A stretch of 64,000 nucleotides of DNA, from NCBI GenBank assembly GCA_013368315.1, contig JAACJM010000085.1:248001-312000 (forward strand). Reading direction: 5' to 3'. The position numbers and the translations under genes are program-made. Below the pieces are notes generated by a model. It ran no database searches and was not told the origin of the DNA. It saw only the letters and a program-made list of their open reading frames with translations. The DNA is from Tetrapyrgos nigripes (lineage: Eukaryota; Basidiomycota; Agaricomycetes; Agaricales; Campanellaceae). Below, in pieces: positions 44,777 to 56,628 of this stretch; the first letter of the stretch is position 1; each line of letters starts with the position of its first letter.

Positions 44777-47700
44777 ATGGATCCCTCCTCATCCAGAAGC
44801 TACATCGATACCAATAAATCATGGTCACCTACTAATCGCATTTCGCTCAATACGTCAGCCTTACCCGCTCACTCCGCCGACCTCTCCTCTCCTCATTCTT
44901 CTTCTATCCCGCCTTCTGCCCATGCTTCCCCTTGGTCAGCTTCTATCCCTCTGGGTCCTGCCCCTTCTTCGCCTCCATTCGTGATGAATCAGAGCACTCA
45001 GTCCTCATCACGCTCCTCTGATCATACCAATTCGGTCCCATCTCTTGGCACCGACTGGGCGAGTATTTTTGCCCAACCGCTCGATCCTTCCATGTTTGCA
45101 GCTTTGGCTGCCAATGGTGTTATTGGACCGCTCTCCAGTCATTCTTCGGGCCTACCAGCCTCTTCATTTCATCAGCATCATCAGCCTACTTCTTCCCGCC
45201 AACAACTACCTAATCTTGATGTCATTGCTCAGACTAGTCTTAATGGCCAGTGGACGGACTCATATCCGCACCATACTTCACATTTCCAACCTAAACCGTC
45301 TTTGACGCGTACCGATTCCTCTTCAAGCCTACCTCATCGCAAGACCAATGCCTCAGCCCTTTCTCCTACTTATGGTCCACTTCACAACCCCATAGATGAT
45401 CTTCGACTGCGAAGTGCACAATCCAGGCCTTCTGCAATACCAAACGTTGGTCATTCCGGTCATGTCAATACTCGCTCTCCCCTTGAATACACCTCGCCAC
45501 TCACTTTTCAAGGTGAGCGTACAGCCTCTGCTCTTCCGCCTTCTCTGTGGATGTCCCCTGCATCCTCAAATTCTACCAGTTCTGGAACATTTCATTTATT
45601 GAATTTACCCTTACCCGTCGTCACAGAGCCGCCGCCTTCCTCGACTCGTGCTTCGTTCGCTCAGTCGCCCATTTCTCCCACCGAGTCTAAATCTTCCATA
45701 TTCACAGACATCTTCTCCAACGACTTGTTCCGCCACGGAGGTGGTGCGTCCGAAGCAGCAACCTCAAGCTCGTTCACATCTCCCAGAATATCCGGCTCTC
45801 CTGATTTAAGTGCTGGCGCCTTACCTGATAGTCCCGAACAGCTGGCGAAGGAAGACCCGTTGGCGACTCAGGTCTGGAAGATGTTTGCCCGAACGAAAGC
45901 GACTCTTCCTCATGCCCAGAGAATGGAAAATCTGACATGGAGGATGATGGCCTTGCACCTGAAGAAGAAGAAGGAAGAAGAAGAGCTGGCGAGCAAATCC
46001 CCTAAACCGGCAGACCATACTTCGCCTTTAGAGGAAAAGCCTTCAGCAACCGAGGACCAACAGACTTTTATTGTGCCCAAAAGGGAAGAGCTCGATGGAT
46101 CGGATGAGAGAGGAAGAAGGATAGACAAGGCCAGAGTCCGCGTTGTGGGTTTTGACGGGATGAATCAAGATGGCAATGAGGAGCCCGAGTGAGTCCTTTG
46201 TTTCAATGTCATTTCCTCTCGTTGATTTAGGGACTCGTAGAACAACGCCTATGGATTGGAGGGCCATAAGCAGGTCGAGGTCTCGCATATCTATGGACTG
46301 GAGGCCTTCAAGCAGGTCTAGGTCTCGACCGCCGGATTCCATGTCCGGGTTTGATGTCAATGGCGTATTAGGCAGTACTGCTTTTGATGGTCGATTCACT
46401 TTTCCCTCACTGAATTCCAACGATGCACTCGATTTTGGCAAGAGCGTACCCAAACCCATGTCTTCGTCTATGCCCGGCACCTCTCTCCTCACTGCTTCGC
46501 GTCGTACCCCACCTTTTTCGAATTCTGAGCTTCCTTCAGTATACGAGGACCCGACAACAAGCTCTTTCAATCCAACAGAACCGCGATTCCTTCAGTCACT
46601 AAACACCCCTGTATCCGATTCCACGTTTTCCCCTTCTTCTCTTCCTTCCTTTGGGCTCCACGGCCTCCCTCGAATACCCTCTGGTAGCAGTGGCTCACCG
46701 TCAGATCAACAACAGCGTAGCTTCCCTCGACATGTGCGCAAAACCAGCTTTGATCACACCGTCTCGAAAGAAGGCATTTTCACTGGTCTGAGCGGAAGGC
46801 ATCAGGTCAATGGCAGACCCCTGTCCCCTGAAGGACTGTCAGGCACAAAGCGGCGAGCTGACGCGCCACATGCTGAGAGCCTTCTTCGTGGGGATCCTTC
46901 TGACCTTGATGGAGTCTCCAAGTTGCTGCCGACGTCCGCTCACATTGGCTCAGACGACAATGACTTTGGAAGGCAAAGCCCATTTTCCTCTCTCAACTTC
47001 AATTTTAGTTTCCCTTCATCATATCCTGGTGCCAGTGTATTCGACGTACCTGCTACCTCTACATTGGGTTCGGGTGACTTTTCCGATGGCAGCCGGTTCC
47101 ATTCCACAAGGTCGTCTGTCAGTGGCCCTTCTTTTCACTCTGGCTCATCTTCGACGGGCGAGGGACTCTCTGCAGCCGCGGCTTCTGCTTCGGCGGCCAT
47201 GGCCGAAGAATATGCTCGCCTTAATGCCGCCAACATGGATGATGGATCCATGAACTACAGATATATGGGACTCGTTTATGATTCTGGCCATCAGAATCCA
47301 TTTACACATGTTGATCCCACGCAAATCTTGCAACAGGGGGAAGGCGGCCAAGCTGTATTTTTCCACGCCAGTCCATCTAGTGATGGTTGGGGCCAAGGTG
47401 GAGTCAACGGCTCAAGCTCGAATGACAGTCCAGAGCCCTTCATTGCTTCGAATGCCAGCACGCCGCCGTCCATCGAAGGTGGAACGAGTAATGGACAGAG
47501 TTCGACAGGTCGAAATGCTGGAAGGAAGTTTATTTCTTTGAAGCAGAACTCTGAGGATAGGAAGAAGAATGCGACCGGGCAGCTGACGTCGCCAAAGCCA
47601 AGTTCGTCATCAAGTCCTACTGCAGAAGGTGGCCAGACAACAGGTAGTAGTAACAAGAATGAAGACGGTGACACACCAACGCTCTGTACGAATTGTCAAA

Positions 47701-48233
47701 CTACAAATACTCCTCTCTGGCGAAGAGATCCCGAAGGGCAACCTCTCTGTGCGTGCTTTTATTTTGAGATTCTTATCACAGGCTGATTTATGTTGTTGTA
47801 GGCAATGCTTGTGGTCTGTTCTACGTGAGTGATATCGTTATGGCGTGCGTCTTCTATGCTAAATTTCCAACCAGAAACTACATGGTGTTGTCCGTCCTCT
47901 GTCATTAAAAACGGACGTTATCAAGAAGAGGTGGGAACGTTTCGTTTTAAAAATGAAGCCAAGCTAAATGATTGGAACGCTAACAGGAACAGGGCTTCTG
48001 GTGCACCGGGTGGTGGAAGCCGTAAAGGCAATAGTAATCTACCCAAGATTGCTTCGTCTGGTACACGACCTCGTTCTCAGTCGAGTTCGACACTTGGAAC
48101 GACCGGGAATGGACGAGGTGGTGGTAGTGGAAGAGTTGGGCTAGGACCTCCAACCACCGTTGCTGCCGCTGCTAACGGCGGAGCACTGGCAATGAAACGA
48201 CAGAGACGAACTTCAACGTCAACTGCTACTTAA
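44777..48233 (+). CDS. AreA/NIT2/Gaf1-type GATA zinc-finger transcription factor
   Basis: A nuclear activator that, in other fungi, turns on nitrogen-scavenging genes. About 1,080 residues, mostly Ser/Pro-rich. Two diagnostic domains are visible. First, [20 protein letters not shown] followed by [20 protein letters not shown] (45860-45970), the N-terminal AreA-type motif. Second, the single zinc finger [50 protein letters not shown] built from exons at about 47685-47935: C-x2-C-x17-C-x2-C with the basic tail. After it lies [20 protein letters not shown] and a KRQRR near the end. The GATA finger is split by two introns. A 42 bp internal direct repeat (MDWRxxSRSRSR twice) follows the intron at 46189-46240. 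MDPSSSRSY is the first Met, with an A-rich start context. Confidence 0.93.
46251..46328 (+). repeat. 42 bp direct repeat within the GATA-factor coding sequence
   Basis: Two copies, starting at 46251 and 46293, encode [12 protein letters not shown] and [12 protein letters not shown] separated by IS. The copies differ by a few bases only. The repeat adds two RS-dipeptide clusters right after the intron. Confidence 0.8.
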
Positions 48234-48519
48234 GGAGCTACTTCCCGTTGTGGAGAAGCGGGACAGTTGTAGTCGTAATTATATCTTGTTTTCCGATTTA
48301 TATCTGAAATCTTGTAGTAGATGTATTGGTATTCTCTTTCTCAGTCCCTTGCTTTTCATAGTTTTGCTATCACCCAACTTATGCACTCTTTGCTCCTTTT
48401 TGTTTCCTTTTTCCCTTATACGACTGTATCCTCTATTCCTTTTGTGGTTGGTAGCTATAGACTGGGAATGTAGTCGAGTACGTAGAATTGGGTGGACACT
48501 GTGAAGAATATAAGTCACG

Positions 48520-51500
48520 ATGGCATCAAAGCGGCAAATTAGTGTACATGTTGCGGAAGCTTTAGATTACCCGAAACATTCGTTACATCCTGGCGTCCAT
48601 ATTCCGTCAGAATACACCTGCAGTGGCTCGTGCAGGATCACCGCCAACGGCTTATCGAGGAGGGCTGCAGCCAGTGGGGCCAGGAGATGTGAGGGATCTT
48701 CAACGGAGAGCATCGCGTACCGACTTGGATTTCGAAAGCGCATTGAGGTCGGAGGGAACAGTTATTATCAAAGAAGGCTTGGACATGAATACCCTTGGAG
48801 TCGAGAACAGTCCTTCGCCGTCGCTGTTGTCTGCATTTCATACCCCATTGTCCACTCCCACCCTCCCACATCGTTCCAATAAACAGCCTTCCACTCCAAC
48901 TATCGTTCCTCCTACCCCGGGCTCGGCACCCATAGCGGGCCCTTCAAGCGCTGTATTGCCCACCACCGCCGCTTCTCCCGTCTCGCCTCATATGCATGAC
49001 CCTTTCTACGACACCGACGATGCAGAACGCACCGTCAACCGTCGGTCCATGTATCGATCACCAGGCACGTCCAGCAGCCCAGACCTCGCGACGCTCTTGC
49101 GAAAGGCGAAGGAGAAGGGAGGAGCAGGCATCATGCATGGACGAGACAGACGTCGTGAATCACCTCCCCCTTTACCAACTCTCAGTGATCGTACCACGCA
49201 TTCCTCTTCGCCACGATATCCCACTTCACCTCATCCCTCTCCATTACCCAGGGGCAAAGCCAAGTCTCAGCGGATGCAGCAACCCAGCTCTTCTGAATGG
49301 GCCCTAGCTGGTTTGCAGAGCGGGTCTCCAACAAAAGTGAGTGAACAAGTCCCTAGACATACCCTATTTTCTCAAGTCTTTAATAACCCCCGAATTATCC
49401 TTAGCCGACCAAGTCTGTCAGATCAAAAGCTAGCACCTTTCTGGGCAAGATGCTAGGCCAGAATACCGTCCGCGAGCGGTCGGTGAGTGATCTTTGTGTG
49501 ATATCCCTCGTCTTCAACTGAACCCTCATGTTGTTCATCCCTCAGAAAACCGATGCATCAAACTACAATCCCAGTGCTCTAGCCGACGCATTTGCTCCTC
49601 CTCCTGTCCCTTCTCTTCCTTCAGAGTACCTCAGCACTCCCATAGCCGATGTGTACTCTTCATCCATCAACCCCTCAACCCCTTCTTCAAAACCCCTTCC
49701 ACCTATCCGACAGCACTCTGAACCAGGCGACTCAGATGATCGTTCTATGGTCTTTGTAGAGAAGCCATCTGTCAGCCCTACTCCCGAATCGCGGACATTG
49801 GACGAGAATCTCACTATAAAGCGACGAAGCATGAGTGTTGGAGATGCAGAGCTACAAAGAATAATGTCCAATGCAGTGGCCATGCATGACAGATTACCAC
49901 AAACGCCGGAAGCCTCGCGAAGACTGGAGCACGTCGGAGCCGAAGATACTACGCTAAACGGTATAATACACGATTTCAAAGGTGAACTTTCAGAACTAGA
50001 CTCCAGCCCTTTCTCTCCTTTGCAACTTCGTGATCCATCCACGCCCTCGCGAAGAGCTGCCTATCTAAGGTCCAAAACTGACAGCATTGCTTTATCCTCT
50101 GGCCAAGGTTCTACACGCTCTTCGTCGATCAGTTCTGTGTCTTCACCCATGCCTACAGTTACACTCTCTCGAACAGACCCAGAAGAAGCCACCGATGAAC
50201 CTCCTCCAATTGTCCCTCCACGCTCGACTTCTCTTCAAAATACCCCTGCGCGCTCTCACTCGGGTTCGTTCTCGAGTACAAGCAAACTCAGTCCTGTACG
50301 GTCACGAAATGGTCATTCATTTGCTCTTCCACCTCCATCAAGCTCCTCTCGGAATCTTCGAGTCCTACATCGCTCCACCGCATCAAGCTCTGAGCCGTCA
50401 TTAATCCCAACTGAAGATTCTCGTCTTTGTGAGTAGAGTTTTTAACTTTACTTAGTCGTCGTTGATTGACGTTTGACAGTAACGCGAGCGCCTGCAGCAT
50501 CGCATCAAGACCTGCACGTCACCGATCTGGGACTCTCTCGTTTTTCGACTCGGAATTCCAGTGCGGCTGATGATACAGATGTCGATATTCGAGCTCAGGA
50601 ACTAGCAAACAAATGCTGGAACGAGGACGAAGAATTCTTGGCCAAGGATAAAATAGCTGAGTGGTTAGGTGGGACGTAAGTGTCTTTTTGGATTCTCTGC
50701 AGAAGATTTGATTCAATCCTTTTACAGTGGACAAGTCAACAAAGCTGCTCTTCAGTATTACATCGATTTCTTTGATTTCTCTGGGTTACGACTAGACGTG
50801 GCTTTCAGGTACATAGGTCTGACCAAGATATACTCCCTGTCTTCTTACGCCTTTCTCATAGACGGCTTTGTGCCAAGCTCTTTCTCAAGGGTGAAACTCA
50901 ACAAGTAGACCGAATTTTGGAGACCTTCAGTCGGAGATATTGGGACTGCAATCCTGGAGGCGTTTACGGGAGTGCAAGTAAGTGATGTTGATGAGATTCC
51001 ATTCTGTGTTGCACTAATCTTTCTATCCAGATATCGTCCATGCTACTGCTTATTCCTTGCTTCTTCTGAATACTGACCTTCACGTTGCTGATCTGGTGAC
51101 TCGCATGTCTCGAAACCAGTTCGTCCGCAATACGCTCACTGCTATACAAACACAACTTGAACCTACCCCTCCCTCCCAAACAAATTCTCCGTATATACAA
51201 GACGATGATAGCAGCTTGCGTGCATCATCCGAGGGTGCAGAAAAGACAGCAAGATCCAAACGAAGTGATAGTATCACTAGCTGGAATAGCATATCCAGGG
51301 AAACAGTCTTGTCGTCACCTGCGATGTCCATGGCTACGACTCAGGTTACTACCCCGGGAACAACGTCGGTTGATGGCTCGCCTTCCATGCTGGAAAAATC
51401 CGTAGCCCCTAGCTCCTTTTACGGTCGCAATTGGGAAACGAATATGGAAAGTCTGTTAAAGGTATGCTGCACTGTCTCTTCTTCGTTCAATAAATGTAAC

Positions 51501-53248
51501 TCATTTTTCGAAATCGCAGGATATGTACAATGCCATTAAGAATCAACAAATCCTTCAGCCTCTCAGTGCGAGCAGGTCTTCATTGTCAGGTTCAGGGTCC
51601 AATGGACCGTTGCGGAACCGTAGCTTGCGCAGCCAGCAACCAGACCGGTTAACGACATTAAAACGGGGCAGTATCCGCGGAATACAGACTCTCATGGGAG
51701 CAGGATATAGTCCATACAGCAGCAGCAGTAGCATTGAAGGTCGTGTCAGTCCATCACCGAGTTTCGCAACGTCGTTGCATGAGGTGAGAACACCATCTCC
51801 TTCTAATCGTACTTCACTCACGTTGACGTCGTTTATCATAGTCTTATGGCGCCAGCTCAACGTTCCTGTCACCCACCCTTGGTTTTGCATCCAATTTGTC
51901 GCATACCATCATACGTGAGACTCAGGAAGATGACGACAGGAGTGTTCACAGCGATGGTACCACCAATACTTCCATCAGCATCACGGATGAAGAACTGGCA
52001 CTTTTAGGAGCCCCTTGGGCCAAAGAGGGTATGCTCTGCCGTAAACAATACTGGGAATCGCAAGGGAAGCGATCAAAGGACAAGGCCTGGATGGACGTTT
52101 TTGTCGTTATCCAAAAGGGTGAACTCAACATGTTTACCTTTGGTGAAAATGGAACAGGAGGTTCCAGCATTGTAGGAGGCGGTAATTGGCTGGTACGTCT
52201 AACCCTTCAGTACGACACCTTGTACTAAGTGTCCACCCTATAGTCCAACGCTACTCCGGTTGGCACTGTTCAACTGTCTCATTCCTTGGCACACGCATTA
52301 CCGTCACCAGGTTACAGCCGTCAAAGACCTTATTGCATGGTCTTGACGTTGGCTAACGGTGGCGTGTACTTCTTCCAAGCTGGAACCGAGGAGCTTGTCA
52401 ACGAATGGGTCTCCACATGCAATTATTGGGCAGCCCGGACAAGCAAGGAACCTTTGGCAGGAGGTGTTTCTAACATGGAATACGGATGGAACCGTGTCAT
52501 GGACCCTGTGCACGGCCGTTCTGTGTCTGATAGCGAGTCGATGCGCGACGATTCCATGAGTATTCGGAGCGGCAAAAGTGGTCGCAGCAAGTTTGGTTGG
52601 CCACGAGAAGGTGCAGCTACGGTACGGGCGACTAGCTCTCCCTGGGCTGACAGGATCTTCATCAATGACTGGAAGCCACCTATGCATCCTACTGTCGCGA
52701 GTGTCCACGATGAAGAGACTCAAATGGAAGCCCTCCGGAAACATGTCAAGGCCATGAAACGGGACCTTCAACGTCATAATGAACTCCGTGAACCTATGGC
52801 TGCTCTGGTAATGTTAACTCTTTATCACACAGTATCTGTGTCCTGACGAAAAGTGTTGCAGTACCAACCCCGAACGGCCAACTCAATTAAAGCCCAGAGT
52901 AATTGGGAGAAGAAATCACAATGGCTGCTGACCGAAATCGTCAAGTATGATTCATACATTGACTCCCTTCAGTCGGCCATGTCTCTTCGGCTTCGAAAGA
53001 GGGGCGAAAAAGGTTTGTCGGTGGCAGTATATCAGCCTATCCCCAAGCTAACCATGCGTAAATTCTTAGCACTTGAAAGAGCTTTGAGTGGAAACTCGAA
53101 TGGCGGCGATGATGCGCGATGGAAAGGGAGCAGCCCGCAAGGTACTATACAAGAAACCGACGAACCGACGACTCCCAATCAGGCTCTAGAATCTGGTTCA
53201 CGACTTCATCGACGTGAGACAGCTGAAGATGATGGGGTCGAAAGCTGA
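48520..53248 (+). CDS. Sec7-PH domain Arf guanine nucleotide exchange factor (Syt1/EFA6-like)
   Basis: Activates Arf GTPases in endosomal or plasma-membrane traffic. About 1,350 residues, more than ten exons. MASKRQIS is exon 1; a 67 bp intron (48544-48610) joins it in frame to NTPAVARAGSPPTAYRGGLQ. A Ser/Pro-rich region of about 600 residues follows. The Sec7 domain starts near 50560: IRAQELANKCWNEDEEFLAK, AALQYYIDFFDFSGLRLDVA, FR/RLCAKLFLKGETQQVDRIL (Glu finger in GET), ETFSRRYWDCNPGGVYGSA, HATAYSLLLLNTDLHVADLV (motif 2) and RMSRNQFVRNTLTAIQ. After a Ser-rich linker, a PH domain runs from about 52010: AKEGMLCRKQYWESQG, DKAWMDVFVVIQKGELNMFT, RPYCMVLTLANGGVYFFQAG and TEELVNEWVSTCNYWAARTS. A C-terminal helical region (ALRKHVKAMKRDLQRHNELR) ends in a basic low-complexity tail. 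The Sec7-PH-helix order is that of EFA6/PSD and yeast Syt1. Confidence 0.93.
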
Positions 53249-53680
53249 TAATGCTCTCTGCTTTCAGGATTTTTGCTCTGTACGATCTACACAAATACTT
53301 ATTTTTTCCTTATTATACTACATATTCCTTCCTATACCGCTAGCTGCATTATTATCTTTGAGATCTATCATATCGGAAGCGACTATGGCTGTATTTGACT
53401 GCTACATTCGCCGTGCTACACGTACACACGAAGAGTGTCAAGTGTATATCATCAGTCAGCTACGCGAGACTATTTGGCTGCAGCTACGTGAGCGGCCAAA
53501 CCGCTGATTGAATGGGGGAACTGAGCTAAAGCGTGCATGTCTTCAGACTATCAACAGGAAGATGTGAAGGAGGACATTCTGGATCATTAAGTGAGAGTTC
53601 TGGGCCTAGAGCTAAGAGGAGATTTGGTCACGACGTAAGATTGCGGCATTGCACCAACTTGTCAGCTACTTTCTACAACC
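53249..53680. promoter_or_regulatory. Intergenic region upstream of copper transporter
   Basis: 432 bp with 3' UTR-like AT-rich sequence first and the Ctr promoter after. I looked for repeated copper-response-type GCTG/TTTGCTC motifs and found no convincing pair. The ATG at 53681 has a good context (CAACCATGAG). Confidence 0.4.
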
Positions 53681-54409
53681 ATGAGCCACGGCGACCATAG
53701 CGGACACGGAGGACACGGAGGCCATGAAATGCCCATGGAGCCTATGTGCTCTATGAGCATGCTTTGGTGAGTGAATGTCCTTCCATCTCATTTCAAGTAC
53801 CTATCAAGTACCTACGCAGGAACACCCAAATCATTGACACATGCATCGTCTTTCCGAGCTGGCATATCCGTTCCAACTCAGGCTTCGTTTGGTCATTCTT
53901 TGCTATCGTCTTGTTAGGAATCTTGTACGAATATCTCCGGGTCTTTCAGAAGACAGTCGACCAGCGGATTGCGCTTTCGCTCACCAAGGGCAAGAGCAGA
54001 TCAGGACACTCGAGCAGGAGTAATTCTCCGACTACTGAGGAACGCGGACTGCTGTCTGGTGGATTGAAGTCTGCTAATAGGTAAGTGAAGGTCACAAATG
54101 CGTTGAATACGAAGGCTGACCGCATTCACTTCTAGTGTTGCTGTACCTCCTATCTCTCGCGCCATTCGTGCCATTCTCTACGGTGCTACGGTGTTCCTGT
54201 CATTCTTCCTCATGCTGGTTTTCATGACCTACAATGTACGTTCGCTTCGCAGAAAGGACAGACCCCAGGTTGTATTGCTAACACTCATTCAGGCCTACCT
54301 AATCCTTGCAGTTGTACTGGGTGCCGCGTTTGGACATTATATCTTTGGAGGAAATATCAATCCTGATGCCTTGCTCGCTGACGGAGGCAAGGGCATGGCC
54401 TGTCACTAA
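53681..54409 (+). CDS. Ctr-family copper transporter
   Basis: A high-affinity Cu(I) channel that works as a trimer. About 185 residues, four exons. The N-terminus is rich in His, Gly and Met (MSHGDHSGHGGHGGHEMPME, then PMCSMSMLW) and would collect copper outside the cell. TM1: FVWSFFAIVLLGILYEYLRV, followed by a Ser-rich cytoplasmic loop (SRSGHSSRSNSPTTEERG). TM2: ILYGATVFLSFFLMLVFMTY with the MxxxM selectivity motif (MLVFM). TM3: YLILAVVLGAAFGHYIFGG with GxxxG packing. It ends GKGMACH, a possible C-terminal Cys-His copper site like the HCH of animal Ctr1. All hallmarks are present. Confidence 0.95.
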
Positions 54410-54546
54410 TAATATTCTCTAATTTGTTTCGAGTCTCATTTTCGGTACATATCACTTCTGGATTTTTTGGCTTTAGATCGTGTCCCAAGTACTTTGATAA
54501 TTGGTTATTGATGGAGACCTATTGTACACAGTGGATCCTACATCGT

Positions 54547-55762
54547 TCAAGATGTTTTCATAGCATCGTCATCCTTCTTCGCCAACCCCTCGCTCTCCAG
54601 CAACTTGTCGATCTCGTCTGGCCGGTATATCTTGGCTTTAGGTTGTTTTGTCTCGGGGTCGACCGTTAAAACAGCGAATTCCACTAGAGAGCAAGGTGTT
54701 AGATTACACGCCAAAGCCCAGTAGCGTGAACGGATAGACTGACATTTCTCGCTTCCAAGTGTAGTGCTATCCATCGTCTTACTCATCGTCTTCAATACCA
54801 AACTGATCGCAGTCTTGACATCAATATCGTCCTTGTACTCTTGCTTCAAGAGACTTTGAGCTGTGCCGTTATTTGCACCTATACAGGTCGCCTTCCAGCC
54901 CGAGTAATTGCCTGAGGGATCTGAATGGTAAAGCTGGAATTTGTAGTGCGAATCGTATCCTGCGTAGAGAATGGATACGCCAAATGGTCGCAGACCTGAA
55001 TAGCATCGATCACGACAAGAGAACGTGAGTTGGATAGATGGCTGGTAAATAGGGTGGTCTTCGCACCTCCATACTGTGTATAGCCTTGCTTCAAATCGCA
55101 TAGTCTCTGAGCCAATAGCTCTACATGTATATCTTCATTGTACTGGAGAAGATGCTGTTGAGCTGCTGATCGTGCATAGTTGATGAGAGAGTTTGCGTCT
55201 GCTGTGAGTCCTGCTACACCACCAATGACATTCCTGGATTGCAATGGAGAGCTTGTTAGCGATTCAAGTATGAAATGGAGCATGGTAATACGACACACGA
55301 GTTGAGGAGGTAAATTTTCTCTCCACTACCTCCATAACCGCCTTCTTTAGCACCAGACAGATCCAACAGTTTTCCGGTAACCTTCTTTTCTGCAGCGAGA
55401 ACAACACCATCTTTTGCTAGGACACCGAGAACCGTTCCTGCATGAGAGATAGCTTCCATAGCATATTCGACTAATGACAGAAGTTGTGTTAGTCCAATGA
55501 AGTGCTTCAAGAGCAGCAAATGTCCGGCTTACTTTGATAAAGCCGGCCTAGATTAAGAGAAATGTAAGAGATGATACGGAATAGTTCTTTAAAAGACAGA
55601 CCTTCCGGCGAGAAGATGGTGGTACGACCTAGGTGATTTGAGAGGTTAGAGTCCTGTCCATAGGTGAAACTCTCAAGATAAACATACTGTCGTATCTTCT
55701 AGACTGTTTGGGTTCTGTTAGAGGCCAAGACGGCACAAGTAGAATGGAAACAGACGTACCAT
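54547..55762 (-). CDS. PRE9: 20S proteasome subunit alpha4 (PSMA4; yeast alpha3 Pre9)
   Basis: Part of the outer alpha ring of the 20S proteasome. The minus-strand exons assemble to [166 protein letters not shown] and an acidic Lys/Asp-rich tail ([11 protein letters not shown]). The [28 protein letters not shown] and [18 protein letters not shown] blocks fix the subunit type. The 5' end is unusual: coding exon 1 is the ATG alone (55760-55762, followed directly by GTACGT), exon 2 is 16 nt and exon 3 is 27 nt. The tiny exons are needed to obtain the conserved N-terminus. Confidence 0.94.
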
Positions 55763-55847
55763 GATGTAGATGGATGAAGAGGATGAAGACGCGTAACACG
55801 CATACGCGTCGTATTCGGTATTTGCCGGTAGTATACAATAAGTACAT

Positions 55848-56628
55848 CTAAACTCCTAGTTTTCCCAATCCTTCTCGTGCCATTGCTACTTGCTGCTCAG
55901 TACTATCTTCCAGTCCGACAATCACGACGCCTTCCTCTCCTTCAGGATCCTCCAACGTCTTCAACTGACTTTCCAACATGGACTCCTTCATAAAATGACC
56001 TTGCCTGTTCTGCATACGTTCCAGGATCACTTCTTTTGGACCCTTGATCACCACAAAATACGTCGGCAGAAGGTCGGGATGCGGAGGCTCCAAGTGTGCA
56101 GGCAATACAGCTTCATCCGAAGCAATATCCTTCCTCTTCCCTCTCAGAATATCTCTATAATATTTCTTCAATGCAGAACACCCAATGACGACTCCAATCC
56201 TCCTCTCACCGTCGCCCTCCGTCGAAGTCTCCTTCATCGGCGCATCGTTATCAGTGGTTGAGCTTTCTGGCTGCTGTTCCTTTTGCTGATGCTGCAACTC
56301 CACACACTTGTGCTCCGCCGTCGTCCGAATAAGTTCCAACCACGGCTCACGGTCTTTATCCGTTAAAGGAGTCCCAGTAGACATCTTTTCTACATTCGAC
56401 TTTGGATGCAGATCGTCTCCATCGATGAAGGGAAACCCATACGAAGTTGCCAAGGCTTTTCCCAATGTTGATTTCCCTGTCCCAGATACTCCCTGTTGAC
56501 AATGGTACCATTGTAGTGCCGTTCAGTTACGATATAATATATACACAGCACATTAGAAGATCACCTTTGTTTTCGAAAAGAATTCGAACACTTACCATGA
56601 CCACGATAAACACAGGTTTGACCGACAT
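55848..56628 (-). CDS. Gluconokinase (GntK/IDNK family)
   Basis: Phosphorylates gluconate to 6-phosphogluconate, feeding the pentose phosphate pathway in the cytosol. Two exons on the minus strand: MSVKPVFIVVM, then GVSGTGKSTLGKALATSYGF (P-loop), PFIDGDDLHPKSNVEKMSTG, TPLTDKDREPWLELIRTTAE, VVIGCSALKKYYRDILRGKR, LPTYFVVIKGPKEVILERMQ and NRQGHFMKESMLESQLKTLE, ending GLGKLGV. The DGDDLHP and GHFM motifs are specific for the family. A Gln/Glu-rich insertion of about 35 residues (HQQKEQQPESSTT) lies between the lid helix and VIGCSALK; eukaryotic homologues often have a shorter linker. Its stop is 85 bp from the ATG of the proteasome gene on the same strand. Confidence 0.94.

Noticed and set aside
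48250..48504. Open frame downstream of the GATA gene
   Set aside because: Low-complexity Leu/Ser/Phe sequence in a region that looks like 3' UTR; no splice sites or family match.
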